The notes under the pieces: generated by a model
Seen by the model: only the letters and a program-made list of their open reading frames with translations
Told to the model about the DNA's origin: nothing
The model's database searches: none
Part shown: positions 36,419-48,300 of the stretch, piece by piece
How positions within the stretch are numbered: the first letter of the stretch is position 1
How the letters are laid out: each line of letters opens with the position of its first letter
Program-made: the position numbers and the translations under genes
Assembly (NCBI GenBank): GCA_026745465.1
Contig: JACYXH010000312.1
Coordinates: forward strand, 2,833,542-2,897,541
DNA: 64,000 bases
DNA from: Lota lota
Taxonomy: Eukaryota > Chordata > Actinopteri > Gadiformes > Lotidae
Direction of reading: 5' to 3'

Positions 36419-36478
<60 letters not shown>
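36419..36478 (+). repeat. (CA)n microsatellite
   Basis: CA tract after the module in the gene E unit. Confidence 0.95.
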
Positions 36479-36480
<2 letters not shown>

Positions 36481-37067
36481 GACATGTGTATGCATACAAA
36501 CAAATGAACATTAACAGACAAATTGTTCAGGTCATACTCACATTCAATTTAAGAGCATGGATGAGATGAGAAAGAGATAAAACTAACCCTGGACAAAGGG
36601 TTTCTGTGAAAGTACAAAAGCCTTAATTTAAAAAATAATAATTTATTACATTAAGGCTCCAAGGTTTACTGCAATGTGTCAGTTTTTGATACACTACAAT
36701 ATTTATCCCAGGTTTTCACCTTGCCAAATCAGGTTTGATTCCCTCTGCTGCCGCAAAATGCTAAGATTATATCAACACATGGTTTGTAAGATGGTTTGTA
36801 TAAAATAATAATTTAAGTTAATTTTAAAACAATATTTCTGCATTACTGGTGGTTTAGAAAAAATAAATTATAGAAAACATATGGTTGAATAATTACCAAA
36901 CAAAGATGTCATAAAAGATGAGAAACATTTATTAAAGTAGAAGGTCAAACTGCAATTTTGTGTGTACATTCATGACAATGAAAATACATTTAAATATGAA
37001 CTTTAAACGTAATGAAACTCAGGTCATCTCGGCTCATGAGAATTTTTTTGATGTTCTGACAATCAAA
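36479..37067. other. 5' flank of gene E
   Basis: Non-coding, nearly the same as the flank of gene D (24091-24689). Confidence 0.5.
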
Positions 37068-37209
37068 CCTCGCCTGGTACGCAGAAAGAAATAACCGCAA
37101 CATTTTCCACAAACCCAGCCAATCACAAGTCATTTTTCATCTTTCCGCCTTCAGTCAAATGGGTGTGAAGATAGTATCAAATCACTTTACTCTTCAACGG
37201 ATCATCATC
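37068..37209 (+). promoter_or_regulatory. Proximal promoter block of gene E
   Basis: CCAAT at 37119-37123, 91 bp before the ATG. Confidence 0.5.
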
Positions 37210-37719
37210 ATGAGCTGGATGCATGTCTTTCTTCCCGTTATCTTGGGTAAGATATTTAAGTTTAAATTTCTACTTCAATTATACAAGAGTTGTATATGAT
37301 GTCCTGTGTAGTGATTAATTGTTGTATGGTGTTTTCAAATCACATTGAAACAGCCTCAAATGTTCATGTATTTCGTCATATGACTGATGATGTGTCTGAA
37401 TATGTTTTTAATTCAAGGTGCTGTTGTGTCCTGTCAGGACGTGCTCTCTAACCCAGTAGTGGAGATGACCGTGAGACCAGGAGAAAACGTTATTCTATAC
37501 TGTGACTGTCAACTCTCACACCTTGCAAATATTGTTTGGTTCAGGAACTGTTCTCATGAAAATCAGCCAACACTTACTCTGAATTGGAAGGAAAGAGATC
37601 TTGGCATTTTTGATTATGGAGAGAATGAAGACCATTTCTCACATTTAAACATGATGTGGAACGAGTCGGCAAACTCATACAATTTACTGATTAAGAACAT
37701 CACTGATTCTCATCTTGGT

Positions 37720-37724
37720 CTCTA
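37720..37724 (+). repeat. Target-site duplication CTCTA (left)
   Basis: Matches 42499-42503 on the far side of the retrotransposon. Confidence 0.9.
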
Positions 37725-38094
37725 TGTCACGGGTTGCAAAGGTAGGTGTGGTGTGAAATCAGGCGCAGGAGTCAGAAGTCAAGTCCAAAGTATATTTTAG
37801 TGAAAACAAGTGGCAGAATCGACTCCTGAAACACGAACCAGGAGGAAAGCACAAAAGAGCGTACCAAAAATACTGGCAGCGTAGCAACATGACATGGACA
37901 ATTACACACAACACCTAACTGACAACAAGGAAACTAAATAGATGCTGATTGATTACATAACACAAAACAGGTGTGACACACAGACAAAACCAATCAACAA
38001 CAAACAGAGCGGTGGCAGCTAGTACTCCGGAGACGACGACCGCCGAAACCTGCCCGAACAAGGGGGCGGGGCCGCCTCGGCCGAAACCGTGACA
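37725..38094 (-). repeat. 3' LTR of the Ty3/gypsy element
   Basis: 370 bp. The last 25 or so codons of the Gag-Pol frame run into it and stop at 38019-38021. Confidence 0.92.
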
Positions 38095-41000
38095 GTACCC
38101 CCCCCTTGACGCGCGGCTCCAGCCGTGCGCCGCCCCCGGCCTCGGGGACGACCCGGAGGACGCGGAGCAGGGCGCGCAGGATAACCACGATGGAATTCGG
38201 TCAGCAGGGACGGATCCAGAATGTCCCTCCTCGGCACCCAGCACCGCTCCTCCGGACCATACCCCTCCCACTCCACGAGATATTGGAGACCCCCCATCCG
38301 GCGTCTCGAGTCCAGGATGGTACGAACAGAGTACGCCGGAGCCCCCTCGATGTCCAACGGGGGCGGAGGAGTCTCCTCAATCTCAAAATCCTGGAGTGGA
38401 CCAGCTACCACCGGCCTGAGGAGAGACACATGGAACGAGGGGTTAATATTCTGGTAATCAATGGGCAGTTGTAACCTGTAACACACCTCGTTCAATCTCC
38501 TCAGGACTTTAAATGGCCCCACAAACCGCCGACCCAGCTTCCGGCAGGGCAGGCGGAGGGGCAGGTTTCTGGTTGAGAGCCAGACTCGATCTCCAGGTGC
38601 GTACACTGGCCCCTCACTGCGGTGTAGGTCGGCGCTCGTCTTCTGTCGACGGATGGCTCGCTGCAGATGGACGTGTGCAGCGTTCCACGTCTCCTCCGAG
38701 CGCCGCACCCACTCATCCACAGCAGGGGCCTCGATCTGGCTCTCATGCCAAGGAGCCAGAACCGGCTGGTACCCTAACACACACTGGAAAGGAGTTAGTC
38801 CTGTGGAGGAGTGGCGGAGAGAGTTCTGTGCCATCTCGGCCCAGGGCACATATCTCGCCCACTCCTCCGGCCGGTCCTGACAATATGACCTCAGAAACCT
38901 ACCCACATCCTGGTTTACACGTTCGACCTGCCCATTACTCTCCGGGTGGTAACCCGAGGTAAGGCTCACCGAGACCCCCAACCGTTCCATAAAGGCTCTC
39001 CAGACCCTGGAGGTAAACTGGGGGCCTCGATCGGACACTATATCCTCGGGTACCCCGTAATGCCGGAAGACGTGAGTAAATAGAGCCTCCGCGGTCTGTA
39101 GGGCAGTAGGAAGACCCGGCATGGGAAGAAGACGACAGGACTTCGAGAACCGATCCACAACGACCAGGATGGTAGTGTTCTCCTGTGAGAGGGGAAGATC
39201 TGTAATAAAGTCCACCGAGAGGTGGGACCAGGGTCGTTGTGGAACGGGCAGGGGTTGTAATTTCCCCCTGGGCAAATGTCTGGGCGCCTTACACTGGGCA
39301 CACACTGAGCAGGAGGAGACATAAACCCTCACATCCCTGGCTAACGTTGGCCACCAGTACTTCGTACTAAGGCAGTGCACTGTCCGGCCAATACCTGGAT
39401 GTCCAGAGGAGGGGGACGTGTGAGCCCAATTAATCAGCCGATCCCGAACCTCGAGCGGGACATACGTCCGACCCACCGGACACTGTGGAGGGCTAGGATC
39501 AGTGCGTAAGGCTCGCTCGATCTCCGCATCGACCTCCCACACCACCGGTGCCACCAGACAAGACTCCGGTAGTATGGGAATAGGCTCCACGCACCTCTCC
39601 TCCGTGTCATACCGCCGGGACAGGGCATCTGCCTTCCCGTTCTGGGACCCAGGAATGTAAGTGATCTTAAACACAAACCGAGCGAGAAACATAGTCCATC
39701 GAGCCTGGCGAGGATTCAGTCTCCTCGCCGCCCGAATGTATTCCAGGTTACGATGGTCGGTCTGAATGAGAAAAGGGTGCTGAGCCCCCTCAAGCCAATG
39801 CCTCCACACCTTTAGGGCCTGTACTACGGCTAACAGCTCCCTGTCCCCTACGTCGTAGTTCCGCTCCGCCGAACTGAGCTTTTTAGAATAAAAGGCACAG
39901 GGGCGGAGCTTAGGTGGTGTGCCGGACCGTTGGGAGAGCACTGCCCCGATACCGACCTCAGACGCGTCCACCTCTAATTGGAAGGGTAACGTGGGATCCG
40001 GGTGCGCTAGCACCGGAGCCGAGGTAAACAGGTCCTTCAGTCTCCCAAAAGCCCTGTCCGCCTCTGCCGACCACTGCAAACGCACCGGACCCCCCTTAAG
40101 AAGAGACGTTATGGGAGCTGCCACCTGTCCAAAACCCCGGATAAACCTCCGGTAATAATTCGCAAAACCCAAGAACCGCTGCACCTCTTTAACCGTAGTT
40201 GGGGTTTGCCAATTACGCACGGCGGACACTCGGTCCACCTCCATTCTCACCCCTGACGCAGACAACTGGTAACCCAAAAAAGAGACTGACTCCTGAAAGA
40301 ACAGACATTTCTCGGCCTTGACATACAGGTCATGCTCCAACAGTCTCCTCAATACCCTGCGCACCAGGGCTACATGCTCGGCCCGAGTAGAACTGTACAC
40401 AAGGATATCGTCTATGTACACCACTACTCCCTGCGCCTGCATGTCCCGGAAAATCTCATCCTTTTTCTTCACAAAAAAGAAGCTCGAGGACGCGGGAGAA
40501 GTGGAGGTCCGTATGTATCCCTGTCTCAGAGACTCGGCAATGTATGTCTCCATTGCCCTTTTCTCCTCCTGTGACAGCGGATACACATGGCTCCGCGGGA
40601 GCGCAGCTCCTGTCTGGAGGTGTATCGCACAATCCCCCTGTCTATGAGGTGGCAACCTTGCCGCTCTGGTCTTACTAAATACGCGTGCCAAATCCTCATA
40701 CTCAAGCGGAATGTGCAGTGCTGGCATCTGGTTCGGGCTCTCCACCGAGGTCGCCCCTACGGAAACACCCAGACATAGCCCCTCACACTGAGCAGACCAC
40801 CCTTTAAGAGCTTTCTCTCGCCACGAGATCGTAGGGTCATGGGTAATCAACCAGGGAAGCCCCAGTACCACCGGATACGCAGGAGAGTCGATCAGATAGA
40901 GTTGAATCGTCTCCTCATGACCCCCCTGCGTTATCATCCTAAGTGGCGCCGTGACCTCCCTAATTAACCCAGATCCTAACGGACGACTATCTAAGGCATG

Positions 41001-42110
41001 TACAGGGAAGGGTTTATCGACTGGAAGGAGAGGAATCCCTAACTTAACACAGAAATTACGATCTACAAAATTCCCAGCTGCGCCTGAATCTACTAGCGCC
41101 TTATGCTGGGAACGAGGTGCAACCTGTGGAAAACAAACAGGTAATGTAATGTGGCCGACAGAAAGCTCTGGGTAAGTAGGGCGCCTACTCACCTGGGAGA
41201 ACTCCCCAATGTGTGTCCTGCCATCTACCTTACCAGGGGACCCTCCCCAGCACCTAGCCGCGGTGTGCCCTCCGCGGCCACAGTTGGTGCAGGAGACTGC
41301 CCCCCTCGGGTTCCTTCCTCTCCTCCCTCTAGCGTCAGCACCTCCAAGTTCCATAGGGCTCTGCTCGGAAGCGCTGGAGGGTGGAATGGGAAACCCCCCT
41401 CTGGAACGTCCGCGAGTCGCGAGCAGGGTGTCCAGCCGAATGGCCATGTCAACCAGCTGGTCAAATGTTAGTGTATTATCCCTGCACGCTAACTCTCTGC
41501 GGACGTCCTCCCGAAGGCTACATCTGAAGTGGTCGATGAGGGCCCTCTCATTCCAACCTGCGTCGGCCGCTAGAGTCCGGAACTCCAACGCAAACTCATG
41601 AGCGCTCCTCATCCCCTGTCGGAGGTGGAATAGACGCTCCCCCGCCGCCTTCCCCTCAGGTGGGTGGTCGAAAACAGCACGGAAACGGCGGGAGAACTCC
41701 GCATAGGTGACTGTGGCGGCGTCTATTCCCCTCCATTCGGCGTTGGCCCACTCCAACGCCTTGCCGGTGAGACAGGAGATGAGGGCGGAAACGCTCTCGT
41801 ATCCCGAGGGCGCCGGGTGTATGGTGGCAAGGTAGAGTTCCACTTGTAGGAGGAACCCCTGACACCCGGCAGCGGTGCCGTCGTACGCCCTCGGAAGCGC
41901 GAGCCGAATCCCACTAGGTTCCGGTAGTTGGACGAGCGGCCTGTCCGCTGGTGATGGTGCGATAGGTGGGGGTGTGGGTACCCCGCTGGTTTCCCATCGA
42001 TGGAGGGTGTTTATTACGCGGTCCAAGGAGTGTCCGATATAGTTAATACGCTCCTCTTGGCCGCGAAAACGCTCCCCCATGATGTCGGTGGGGACTCCCG
42101 CTGATTCCAT
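38019..42110 (-). CDS. Gag-Pol polyprotein of the Ty3/gypsy chromovirus, RT domain deleted in frame
   Basis: The first ATG outside the LTR is at 42110; the frame is open back to 42143 without an ATG. One frame of about 1,360 codons. Domains in order: Gag with a CCHC knuckle ([14 protein letters not shown], about 41245-41300), aspartic protease (VDSGAAG, about 41080), reverse transcriptase, RNase H (about 39960), integrase with His/Cys zinc site (about 39300-39420) and DDE core (about 38940-39210), and a chromodomain ([11 protein letters not shown], about 38260). Between the KKKD motif and the EIFRDM-YIDD region (junction about 40453-40462) roughly 90 to 100 residues usual for the family are missing, including the first catalytic Asp region, while YIDD at about 40407 remains. 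Single-frame Gag-Pol and a chromodomain fit the sushi-like clade. Confidence 0.85.
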   Translation of the reverse strand: MESAGVPTDIMGERFRGQEERINYIGHSLDRVINTLHRWETSGVPTPPPIAPSPADRPLVQLPEPSGIRLALPRAYDGTAAGCQGFLLQVELYLATIHPAPSGYESVSALISCLTGKALEWANAEWRGIDAATVTYAEFSRRFRAVFDHPPEGKAAGERLFHLRQGMRSAHEFALEFRTLAADAGWNERALIDHFRCSLREDVRRELACRDNTLTFDQLVDMAIRLDTLLATRGRSRGGFPIPPSSASEQSPMELGGADARGRRGRNPRGAVSCTNCGRGGHTAARCWGGSPGKVDGRTHIGEFSQVSRRPTYPELSVGHITLPVCFPQVAPRSQHKALVDSGAAGNFVDRNFCVKLGIPLLPVDKPFPVHALDSRPLGSGLIREVTAPLRMITQGGHEETIQLYLIDSPAYPVVLGLPWLITHDPTISWREKALKGWSAQCEGLCLGVSVGATSVESPNQMPALHIPLEYEDLARVFSKTRAARLPPHRQGDCAIHLQTGAALPRSHVYPLSQEEKRAMETYIAESLRQGYIRTSTSPASSSFFFVKKKDEIFRDMQAQGVVVYIDDILVYSSTRAEHVALVRRVLRRLLEHDLYVKAEKCLFFQESVSFLGYQLSASGVRMEVDRVSAVRNWQTPTTVKEVQRFLGFANYYRRFIRGFGQVAAPITSLLKGGPVRLQWSAEADRAFGRLKDLFTSAPVLAHPDPTLPFQLEVDASEVGIGAVLSQRSGTPPKLRPCAFYSKKLSSAERNYDVGDRELLAVVQALKVWRHWLEGAQHPFLIQTDHRNLEYIRAARRLNPRQARWTMFLARFVFKITYIPGSQNGKADALSRRYDTEERCVEPIPILPESCLVAPVVWEVDAEIERALRTDPSPPQCPVGRTYVPLEVRDRLINWAHTSPSSGHPGIGRTVHCLSTKYWWPTLARDVRVYVSSCSVCAQCKAPRHLPRGKLQPLPVPQRPWSHLSVDFITDLPLSQENTTILVVVDRFSKSCRLLPMPGLPTALQTAEALFTHVFRHYGVPEDIVSDRGPQFTSRVWRAFMERLGVSVSLTSGYHPESNGQVERVNQDVGRFLRSYCQDRPEEWARYVPWAEMAQNSLRHSSTGLTPFQCVLGYQPVLAPWHESQIEAPAVDEWVRRSEETWNAAHVHLQRAIRRQKTSADLHRSEGPVYAPGDRVWLSTRNLPLRLPCRKLGRRFVGPFKVLRRLNEVCYRLQLPIDYQNINPSFHVSLLRPVVAGPLQDFEIEETPPPPLDIEGAPAYSVRTILDSRRRMGGLQYLVEWEGYGPEERCWVPRRDILDPSLLTEFHRGYPARPAPRPPGRPRGRGRRTAGAARQGGGTVTVSAEAAPPPCSGRFRRSSSPEY

Positions 42111-42128
42111 GAACGTGGTGTGTAATTC
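42111..42128 (-). promoter_or_regulatory. Putative self-priming primer-binding site
   Basis: Right after the 5' LTR, 42127-42118 on the minus strand reads AATTACACAC. There is no TGG start as expected for a tRNA primer site. Its complement GTGTGTAATT occurs inside the LTR (42313-42304), about 30 nt downstream of a TATTTAG box. Confidence 0.45.
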
Positions 42129-42498
42129 TGTCACGGGTTGCAAAGGTAGGTGTGGTGTGAAATCAGGCGCAGGAGTCAGAAGTCAAGTCCAAAGTATATT
42201 TTAGTGAAAACAAGTGGCAGAATCGACTCCTGAAACACGAACCAGGAGGAAAGCACAAAAGAGCGTACCAAAAATACTGGCAGCGTAGCAACATGACATG
42301 GACAATTACACACAACACCTAACTGACAACAAGGAAACTAAATAGATGCTGATTGATTACATAACACAAAACAGGTGTGACACACAGACAAAACCAATCA
42401 ACAACAAACAGAGCGGTGGCAGCTAGTACTCCGGAGACGACGACCGCCGAAACCTGCCCGAACAAGGGGGCGGGGCCGCCTCGGCCGAAACCGTGACA
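42129..42498 (-). repeat. 5' LTR of the Ty3/gypsy element
   Basis: 370 bp, same sequence as the other LTR as far as I can see. Carries the putative promoter (TATTTAG on the minus strand near 42335-42342). Confidence 0.92.
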
Positions 42499-43028
42499 CT
42501 CTACTACTGTGGAACTGAAAAACCGAATGGGACAAAAAGAGAAACTAATTATGTCTACATATATAGTAATATAATCACAAGGATTTCATTCGGTAAGTGG
42601 GCTTTTTTTGCGGTCGAATTTATCATATTATATAAATAAAGAAAACGATTTTTAATATTACAATTAGTTAGGAATGCAATTCACTCGCATATGTAGGGAT
42701 AATATGCAACTGTGCTTCATGTCAAGAAAACAATAATTACTTTCACACAGTTTTAATTTAATTTTAAAACTGTTTAAAGATGGGCATGATGTGCAAATTT
42801 AACACATTTGTGCCAATTCATAGATTTACTAATTCTACCATTACAATTACATTTACAATTCTCACGAATATCCTGCACATTTGTAGAGGCTATACAGCAT
42901 ATTGATTCATTAAATGTTTAATTAATTCATAGTTATTCTTCTATTATATACAAAAATGACATTTAGTCTTTCGTGACAGTATCAAAAGACATCAACCAGC
43001 ATCCTCCAGCAATAGCTTTAGGCCCTTT

Positions 43029-43479
43029 CCCACTAGGCGACTTACCCCCGATAATGAGTTTGCTGACGGGGAGAGGGGGGAGAGACCAGGGCTGAAGTCG
43101 GCTCTGATTGTCGTTTAGTGTGCGGGGTCTAGAGACACGCAGACATGCTGCCCCCCATAGAGTCAGGAGGGCAAAGATTTACTCCAACCGGATTAATATT
43201 ATCGGGCCTGACTGCGTAGAGGGGACTGAGACGGATATCAGCCAATGGGTAGAAACAAATGACCAGATCCTTGTAATGGATGACGTGTTCCCGTGAGATT
43301 TGGTGAGTTTTCAGAGAAGGCGCAGATAATGGGACAGTAGTCTTCCTGTGTGTAACCCCGCATGTTCCCTGTCACCTAGTGTAGACCACCGACCCGTAGG
43401 CAAAGCAAGACTGATGGTCAAGACCAGTCATAGTGTGTACTGCCTAAGTCATTCTCGTCTTTAATAGTCGCCTAGTGGG
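43029..43479. mobile_element. MITE in intron 2 of gene E
   Basis: Same element and inverted ends as in gene D. Confidence 0.7.
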
Positions 43480-44097
43480 CAGGATTAATAAAAAGAGTTA
43501 TATACTGAACAATGATCAAATAAACATAACTTCTATGAAGCAAGATTGTAAAAAGGTCCAAACTAGTGCCCTGTATTTGTACAAAAGAATGTGTATTTTC
43601 TTAAATCTCCCTAAAGATGACGCCTATGGTTCAGGTGCTGGAGACCCTGGTCCTGTTGCTCCAGACTGTGGACAGTGCTGGATGCTGCTGGTCACCCTGT
43701 GCCCATCCTCTGCTCTCCTCTCTTTGTTCCTCTACTTCCTCTGCAGTCACATGGGTACAACATTATGTGCTTTTATTCACTGGAAGTCTTTCTGCAGATC
43801 ATTTGATTGCGTTGTCTCTTTTAATTCTAACTCAGTTTCTGTTTCAGTTCGTTCTGGAAAAGACTCTGGCGTTTCTCAGGACACCAGAACTTTAACACCA
43901 CAACATGAGGTATCTGATAGAACACCTCTTACATGAAATGAGAGAAACACCCTGTTTTAAACTGTGCTCACTGGTTGGATGTGTCTGTCTCTGAAACACA
44001 GGATGAAAACTACAGCCGTGTGTTTTATGCTGTGTTGAAAACTCCACATCACAAAGGATTGTACAGCTTTTCCGCCCTCAGCACGAGTGGGGTTTGA

Positions 44098-44918
44098 GAG
44101 GTGTATTGGTTAGGGTTCCTCCCACCACAACACACACAGCCCCACGCACACACATAGACTCACTCACAGTAACACAAACACACAGTCACACACACAAACA
44201 CACATGTATTGAAATTCCCTTGTGGTTCTTGTCATTTTGAAACCTTAAAGTCTATACAACTTGGATTAATGTACGGTATGTTACACAAACAACATTGAAA
44301 TATGCATTTGTATTTAATTCCGTACCCATTTTATACCCAAAAGTATAGTATATTCTAGTATGGTACAATACTTTGATAAAATGTATGAATAAATAAATTC
44401 CAAAGAGTGTTGCGTGGCAGTTTATTTTAAATAATCCCTTTCATACTTCATTTGAGTCAGTAAAAATAATAATTTTAGAAGTACATTTCACAGATAAAGA
44501 CGTACACAAATATATTGACATATTTTCAGGTCATATTTCTCCTATTTATTCCATCAATGTAAGACTAACACTCATAAGAAATCACTATGGGATAGATTAT
44601 ATCTCAATAAACTTAGCGATAAATAAGAACGTAAAACACAGAACACAAATAAATAAATAACATGAGAAAGAAAACAAATGACTGAATTGACAATTTAACA
44701 AAATTTCTCAAAAAAGATTGCATTGATGTAACTGCAACATGAGACCAGTTGTTTGTGGTTTTTTTTTTACTTGCACTATGAAACTTTGGAACTACAAGGT
44801 TTCTCAAGACTAAAATGTGCCCATCCATGAATCAATCCATCCTGGGACATTTCACTATAAAACGTTTTATTCTGTTTCACTTTGGTTCCCCACTGTGGTA
44901 AAATCTGTAACTGTAGAT
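44098..44918 (+). other. 3' flank of gene E
   Basis: Matches the flank of gene C, with AATAAATAAATTCC near 44388. Confidence 0.55.
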
Positions 44919-45822
44919 CAGAGGTGGGTAGTAACACGTTACATTTACTCCGTTACATTTACTTGAGTTTGTTTTTGAAAAAAATATACTTCTAGGAGTA
45001 GTTTTAAATCACTATACTTTTTACTTTTACTTGAGTAGATTTGTGAAGAAGAAACGGTACTCTTACTCCGCTACATTAGGCAACAATGAGCTCGTTGTTT
45101 TTCTTTTTACCTCTTTGGTATTCTACGCGTCATTGTCTTTATTCCCCTGCGTACGCCTTATTTTAATGTTTTATTATTTGGAGAGAGACTTCCGCTAAGG
45201 CTCTACCACGTGACTGTGTTTCACCAATCAAACGTAGTTGTGCAGTCTCATCACGTTACCATACTCAATCTCAGCGGCGGGACGAGTTAGCTTTACAGTC
45301 GTAGCAACACAAAAATGTCAGAATTAGCCGTCGGCAATGCAGACACACATCATACATGCTTTATGCTGCTTATCTTGGGGGGGGGGGAGGGGGGGGGGGT
45401 AGATATTGGAACTGGAAGTAAACATAATGCCCCATCTACAACTACATCACTCTCCTCTGATGCCTTTTAGAGAACATGCATTCAGCTTACTTTGTGTTCT
45501 GGGATACTAGGCCTGCAATATTGTTTTATTTGGCCATCTATTATGGACTGGTGCTTTTTCAGTTGATGTGTACTGCTGCTCTTTTCCTCTGCTCAGTGAG
45601 ATGTGCAGTGTGGCCTAATCACAGATCAGAGTATTAATTTCTAGGCACACAGAAAAAGGGCTGTTGCTTGCCATGCAATACAAAGGTAATGAGTAGGCCT
45701 AATCAACACCTATTGATTATTTTATGTTGACCGCTTCCTTCTGTGCGCAGGTTTCTGTTCAGCATGCCTGGGACAACATGTGTTTCCTGTGTGTTTCCTT
45801 CTGTTGTTCTGTCACTGTGGAG

Positions 45823-45853
<31 letters not shown>

Positions 45854-46264
45854 ATGAGAGTTTATGGGCTGCCTCGTTCTAGTTCTGCCTGGACATTTGT
45901 GTTTCTTGTGCTTATTTATTTTTTATTATTTTATTTTTTAAGTACTTGAGTTTACCTGACTTGTTTTAATTGAAGCTATTTTGTAATTTATTTTAATTTA
46001 TTTTATTGATTGGATGAACTATAATTTGCATAAAGATGATTATTTTGTATTTTTGTCTGTCTGATTGTTGTCTTGTGTTAAAAAAGGAATCAGACGTTAC
46101 TCAACAGTTACTCAGTACTTGAGTCGTTTTTTCATCAAGTACTTTTTTACTCTTACTCAAGCAATTGTTTGGATGACTACTTTATACTTTTACTTGAGTC
46201 ATATTATTCTGAAGTAACAGAATTTTTACTTGAGTACAATTTTGGGCTACTCTACCCACCTCTG
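44919..46264. mobile_element. Non-autonomous hAT-like element (copy 1)
   Basis: About 1.35 kb with inverted ends CAGAGGTGGGTAG and CTACCCACCTCTG and many subterminal TTACTTGAGT/ACTCAAGTAA motifs, a widespread fish element type. No transposase. DNA corresponding to 18240-18655 of the ancestral flank is missing at the insertion, so no target duplication is visible. Confidence 0.6.
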
Positions 46265-46979
46265 TCTATTTGTCATCTTGCTATGATTACCCGAAGGTAC
46301 ATTATGTAATCTCAACACCGAGTGTATAAAATGGGGACTGTAGTCAAAATTCACAAAATTATAAAGAGTTGTTTCTGCCTGCTCCATCCTCCGCAGACTC
46401 GAATCATACGCGGGTTGCCATGTTGAGACACTGAACGAACACGAGCGCATGACGAGCCGAATGCAACATATTTTGAGACAAGGGCAATTATTATATTTCA
46501 ACAATGATAAGCGATGACAAGCCCTTCACTGTCAATTGATCAGCTAATGTATGCAATTAATGTATTGTTTGCAAATTGTAATCCAGCTCCTGTGGCATCC
46601 GTCTTTAACTCCTTCTGGAGTTGTCTGTCTCCATCTTTCAAATGCAACTCCAAGATTAACCCTAGTTTTAGCACGGCTCTGGTTTTGGAGCTTTTTTGAA
46701 AGGGGTCAAGGCTTTTTTGGTCAGGTAGAATCTAGTACAATCTCAGTTGATCCAGATATTTTGACAATCTGGCACATCCAGAACAGCTAAGATGTCCTGA
46801 GGCGAGATCTGTGGACCTGTCATCACATCATCTCTGCTCTAGCTCCCAATCTCATTCAGAATAGAGTTATGGCTCTAACCCTGCATGGCAAAGGTCCTCG
46901 ATTCCCTAAGCCTCCCAGGACCTTGAACAACTGCCAACTCCTCAAAGCCCTCCTGCAACCTCCGTCCTAGCCCACTCTG
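46265..46979. repeat. Interspersed block shared with 18660-19304
   Basis: Second copy of the block; no coding sequence recognised. Ends at the TTCTG/CTCTG target of the solo LTR. Confidence 0.55.
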
Positions 46980-47455
46980 TGTCACATCCCGCCCCCTTCA
47001 TTGAAGACTGCACTCTGTTCTTGTGTTTCCTGGTCCTGATTGTTCCCACTCACCTTGATTGTTTTCACCTGTCCCTAATTAACAGTCCCCTTCTAGTGTA
47101 TTTAGTCTGTGTGTTTCCCCTCCTCTGTGCCAGTTCATCTTTGTTCCTCCGTGTCAAACGTTCCAGCATTACTTCAAGCAATTCCTACGATTCCTGGTTT
47201 TTGATTCCTGCCTGTTATCCCCTACTACGCCTCTGTCTACTCCCTGCCGGATTGTTTGCCTGACCTCCAGCTTATTACCCGTGTACCGAACCACTACGCC
47301 TGTCTACTCCCTGCCGGATTGTTTGCTTGATCTCCAACTGAATACCTGTGTACCGATCCTTGCTTTATAGTAAAGACCATTGTTACTATCCAGACTGTTT
47401 CCTCTCAGTCGTGCTTTTTAGTCCTTTTTTCCCTGTGGTTCACCTAGTTCTTACA
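46980..47455 (+). mobile_element. Solo LTR (copy 1), 476 bp
   Basis: Begins TGTCACATCCCGCC, ends CTTACA, flanked by CTCTG (one mismatch) and TTCTG. The unoccupied site is seen at 19300-19306. Contains two units of a 67- to 69-bp repeat and a TATAGTAAAG polyadenylation-like region. Confidence 0.7.
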
Positions 47456-47458
47456 TTC

Positions 47459-47992
47459 TGTAACGTTTGGAAATGTCAATGTGCTAGGACCCAGGCGCAG
47501 AGAGAGACAGAGGCCAAAGTCTTTGAAGGGTCTTCATTACCCAGCTGGCAAAAGGCCAAAATAAGTAACACTAGAACCTTCAAGGTTCATAACCTAGTCA
47601 TTAATGAATGGGTTCATTAATTAACTGAAGGATAAGTATGAATCTCAGAAAATGCAAAGAGTCCAAGTCTAACAGAAAAACATTCTCCAATTGATAAATG
47701 ATCACGGAGTTCAGAAGCACGTCAGCAGCAGGTCTGTTTGTAGATAATAAGGATCAGCAACTGGTGAGAAGCAGATGGGTTATCATTGTATGGCACGGAA
47801 GTGCTGACATCGATTGAATAATTGATCTTGGAATCCACACGTGAGGTGTGTATAGACATGCGCTTGGTAATGAGCAGATTGATGGCTGGAACAAAGAGAA
47901 TCTGTCTTTTAGCGCCGGCAGACGGAGCTCCATGGCGCTGAGCGCAGGCAGGGGAACAGCGAGCGGCCGTGGCTTCTCCTGTGATTGTGACA
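47459..47992 (-). mobile_element. Chromovirus 3' LTR (copy 2)
   Basis: 534 bp, homologous to 19305-19840. Confidence 0.65.
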
Positions 47993-48300
47993 GTAGTCCT
48001 CTCTCTCAGAGCAGCTGCTGACACTCCTGGGACCCGGGCTGGATGGAGACGCTCAGAGTCCCTTATAAGGGCTGGATCCAGGATGTCCCGTTCCGGTATC
48101 CAGGATGTCCTGTACCGGTATCCAGGACCTCTCCTCTGGGCCATAACCCTCCCAGTCCACCAGGTACTGGAATCAACCCCTCACCCTATGGGAGTTGAGA
48201 ATCCGGCAGACTGTGTGGATCGGTTGCCCATCCAGCAGGCGTGGTGGCGGTGGAACCTGGACGGTGGGAGTCAGCAGACTGGTGGCGTGTTTTGGCCGCC
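47993..48300 (-). pseudogene. Chromovirus Pol 3' end (copy 2)
   Basis: Chromodomain end with only two 22-bp units, followed on the minus strand by [15 protein letters not shown]. Upstream Pol is missing. Confidence 0.6.

Larger units (their letters stand above)
37725..42498 (-). mobile_element. Complete Ty3/gypsy chromovirus with two LTRs
   Basis: 4,774 bp, minus orientation, bounded by two 370-bp LTRs (37725-38094 and 42129-42498) that look identical by eye, with ends TGTCACGG...CCGTGACA and a 5-bp target duplication CTCTA. A run of G on the minus strand (38095-38106) is the polypurine tract. One long Gag-Pol frame occupies the interior. The polymerase lacks a block of its reverse transcriptase domain, so it is probably not autonomous. 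Confidence 0.92.
37210..44097 (+). pseudogene. Receptor gene E, Ig exon split by a retrotransposon; type II tail
   Basis: Exons: 37210-37246; 37418-37724 interrupted and resuming at 42504-42592; 43617-43754; 43848-43909; 44002-44097. The two parts of the Ig exon sum to 396 nt once one target-site copy is ignored, the same length as in D, F and G, and no other break is visible. The break lies just before the Tyr-Tyr-Cys of strand F, so the product as it stands loses the domain-closing cysteine. Exon 3 has a Gly/Pro stalk with CGQCW and a type II membrane span. The tail holds VFYAVL. It was probably a working gene until very recently and may be intact on other haplotypes. Confidence 0.85.

Noticed and set aside
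38106-41914. Many + strand open frames opposite the Gag-Pol gene
   Set aside because: GC-rich shadows of the long minus-strand Gag-Pol frame; no motifs of their own.
45743-45949. Frames inside the hAT-like elements
   Set aside because: No transposase motifs; the element appears non-autonomous.
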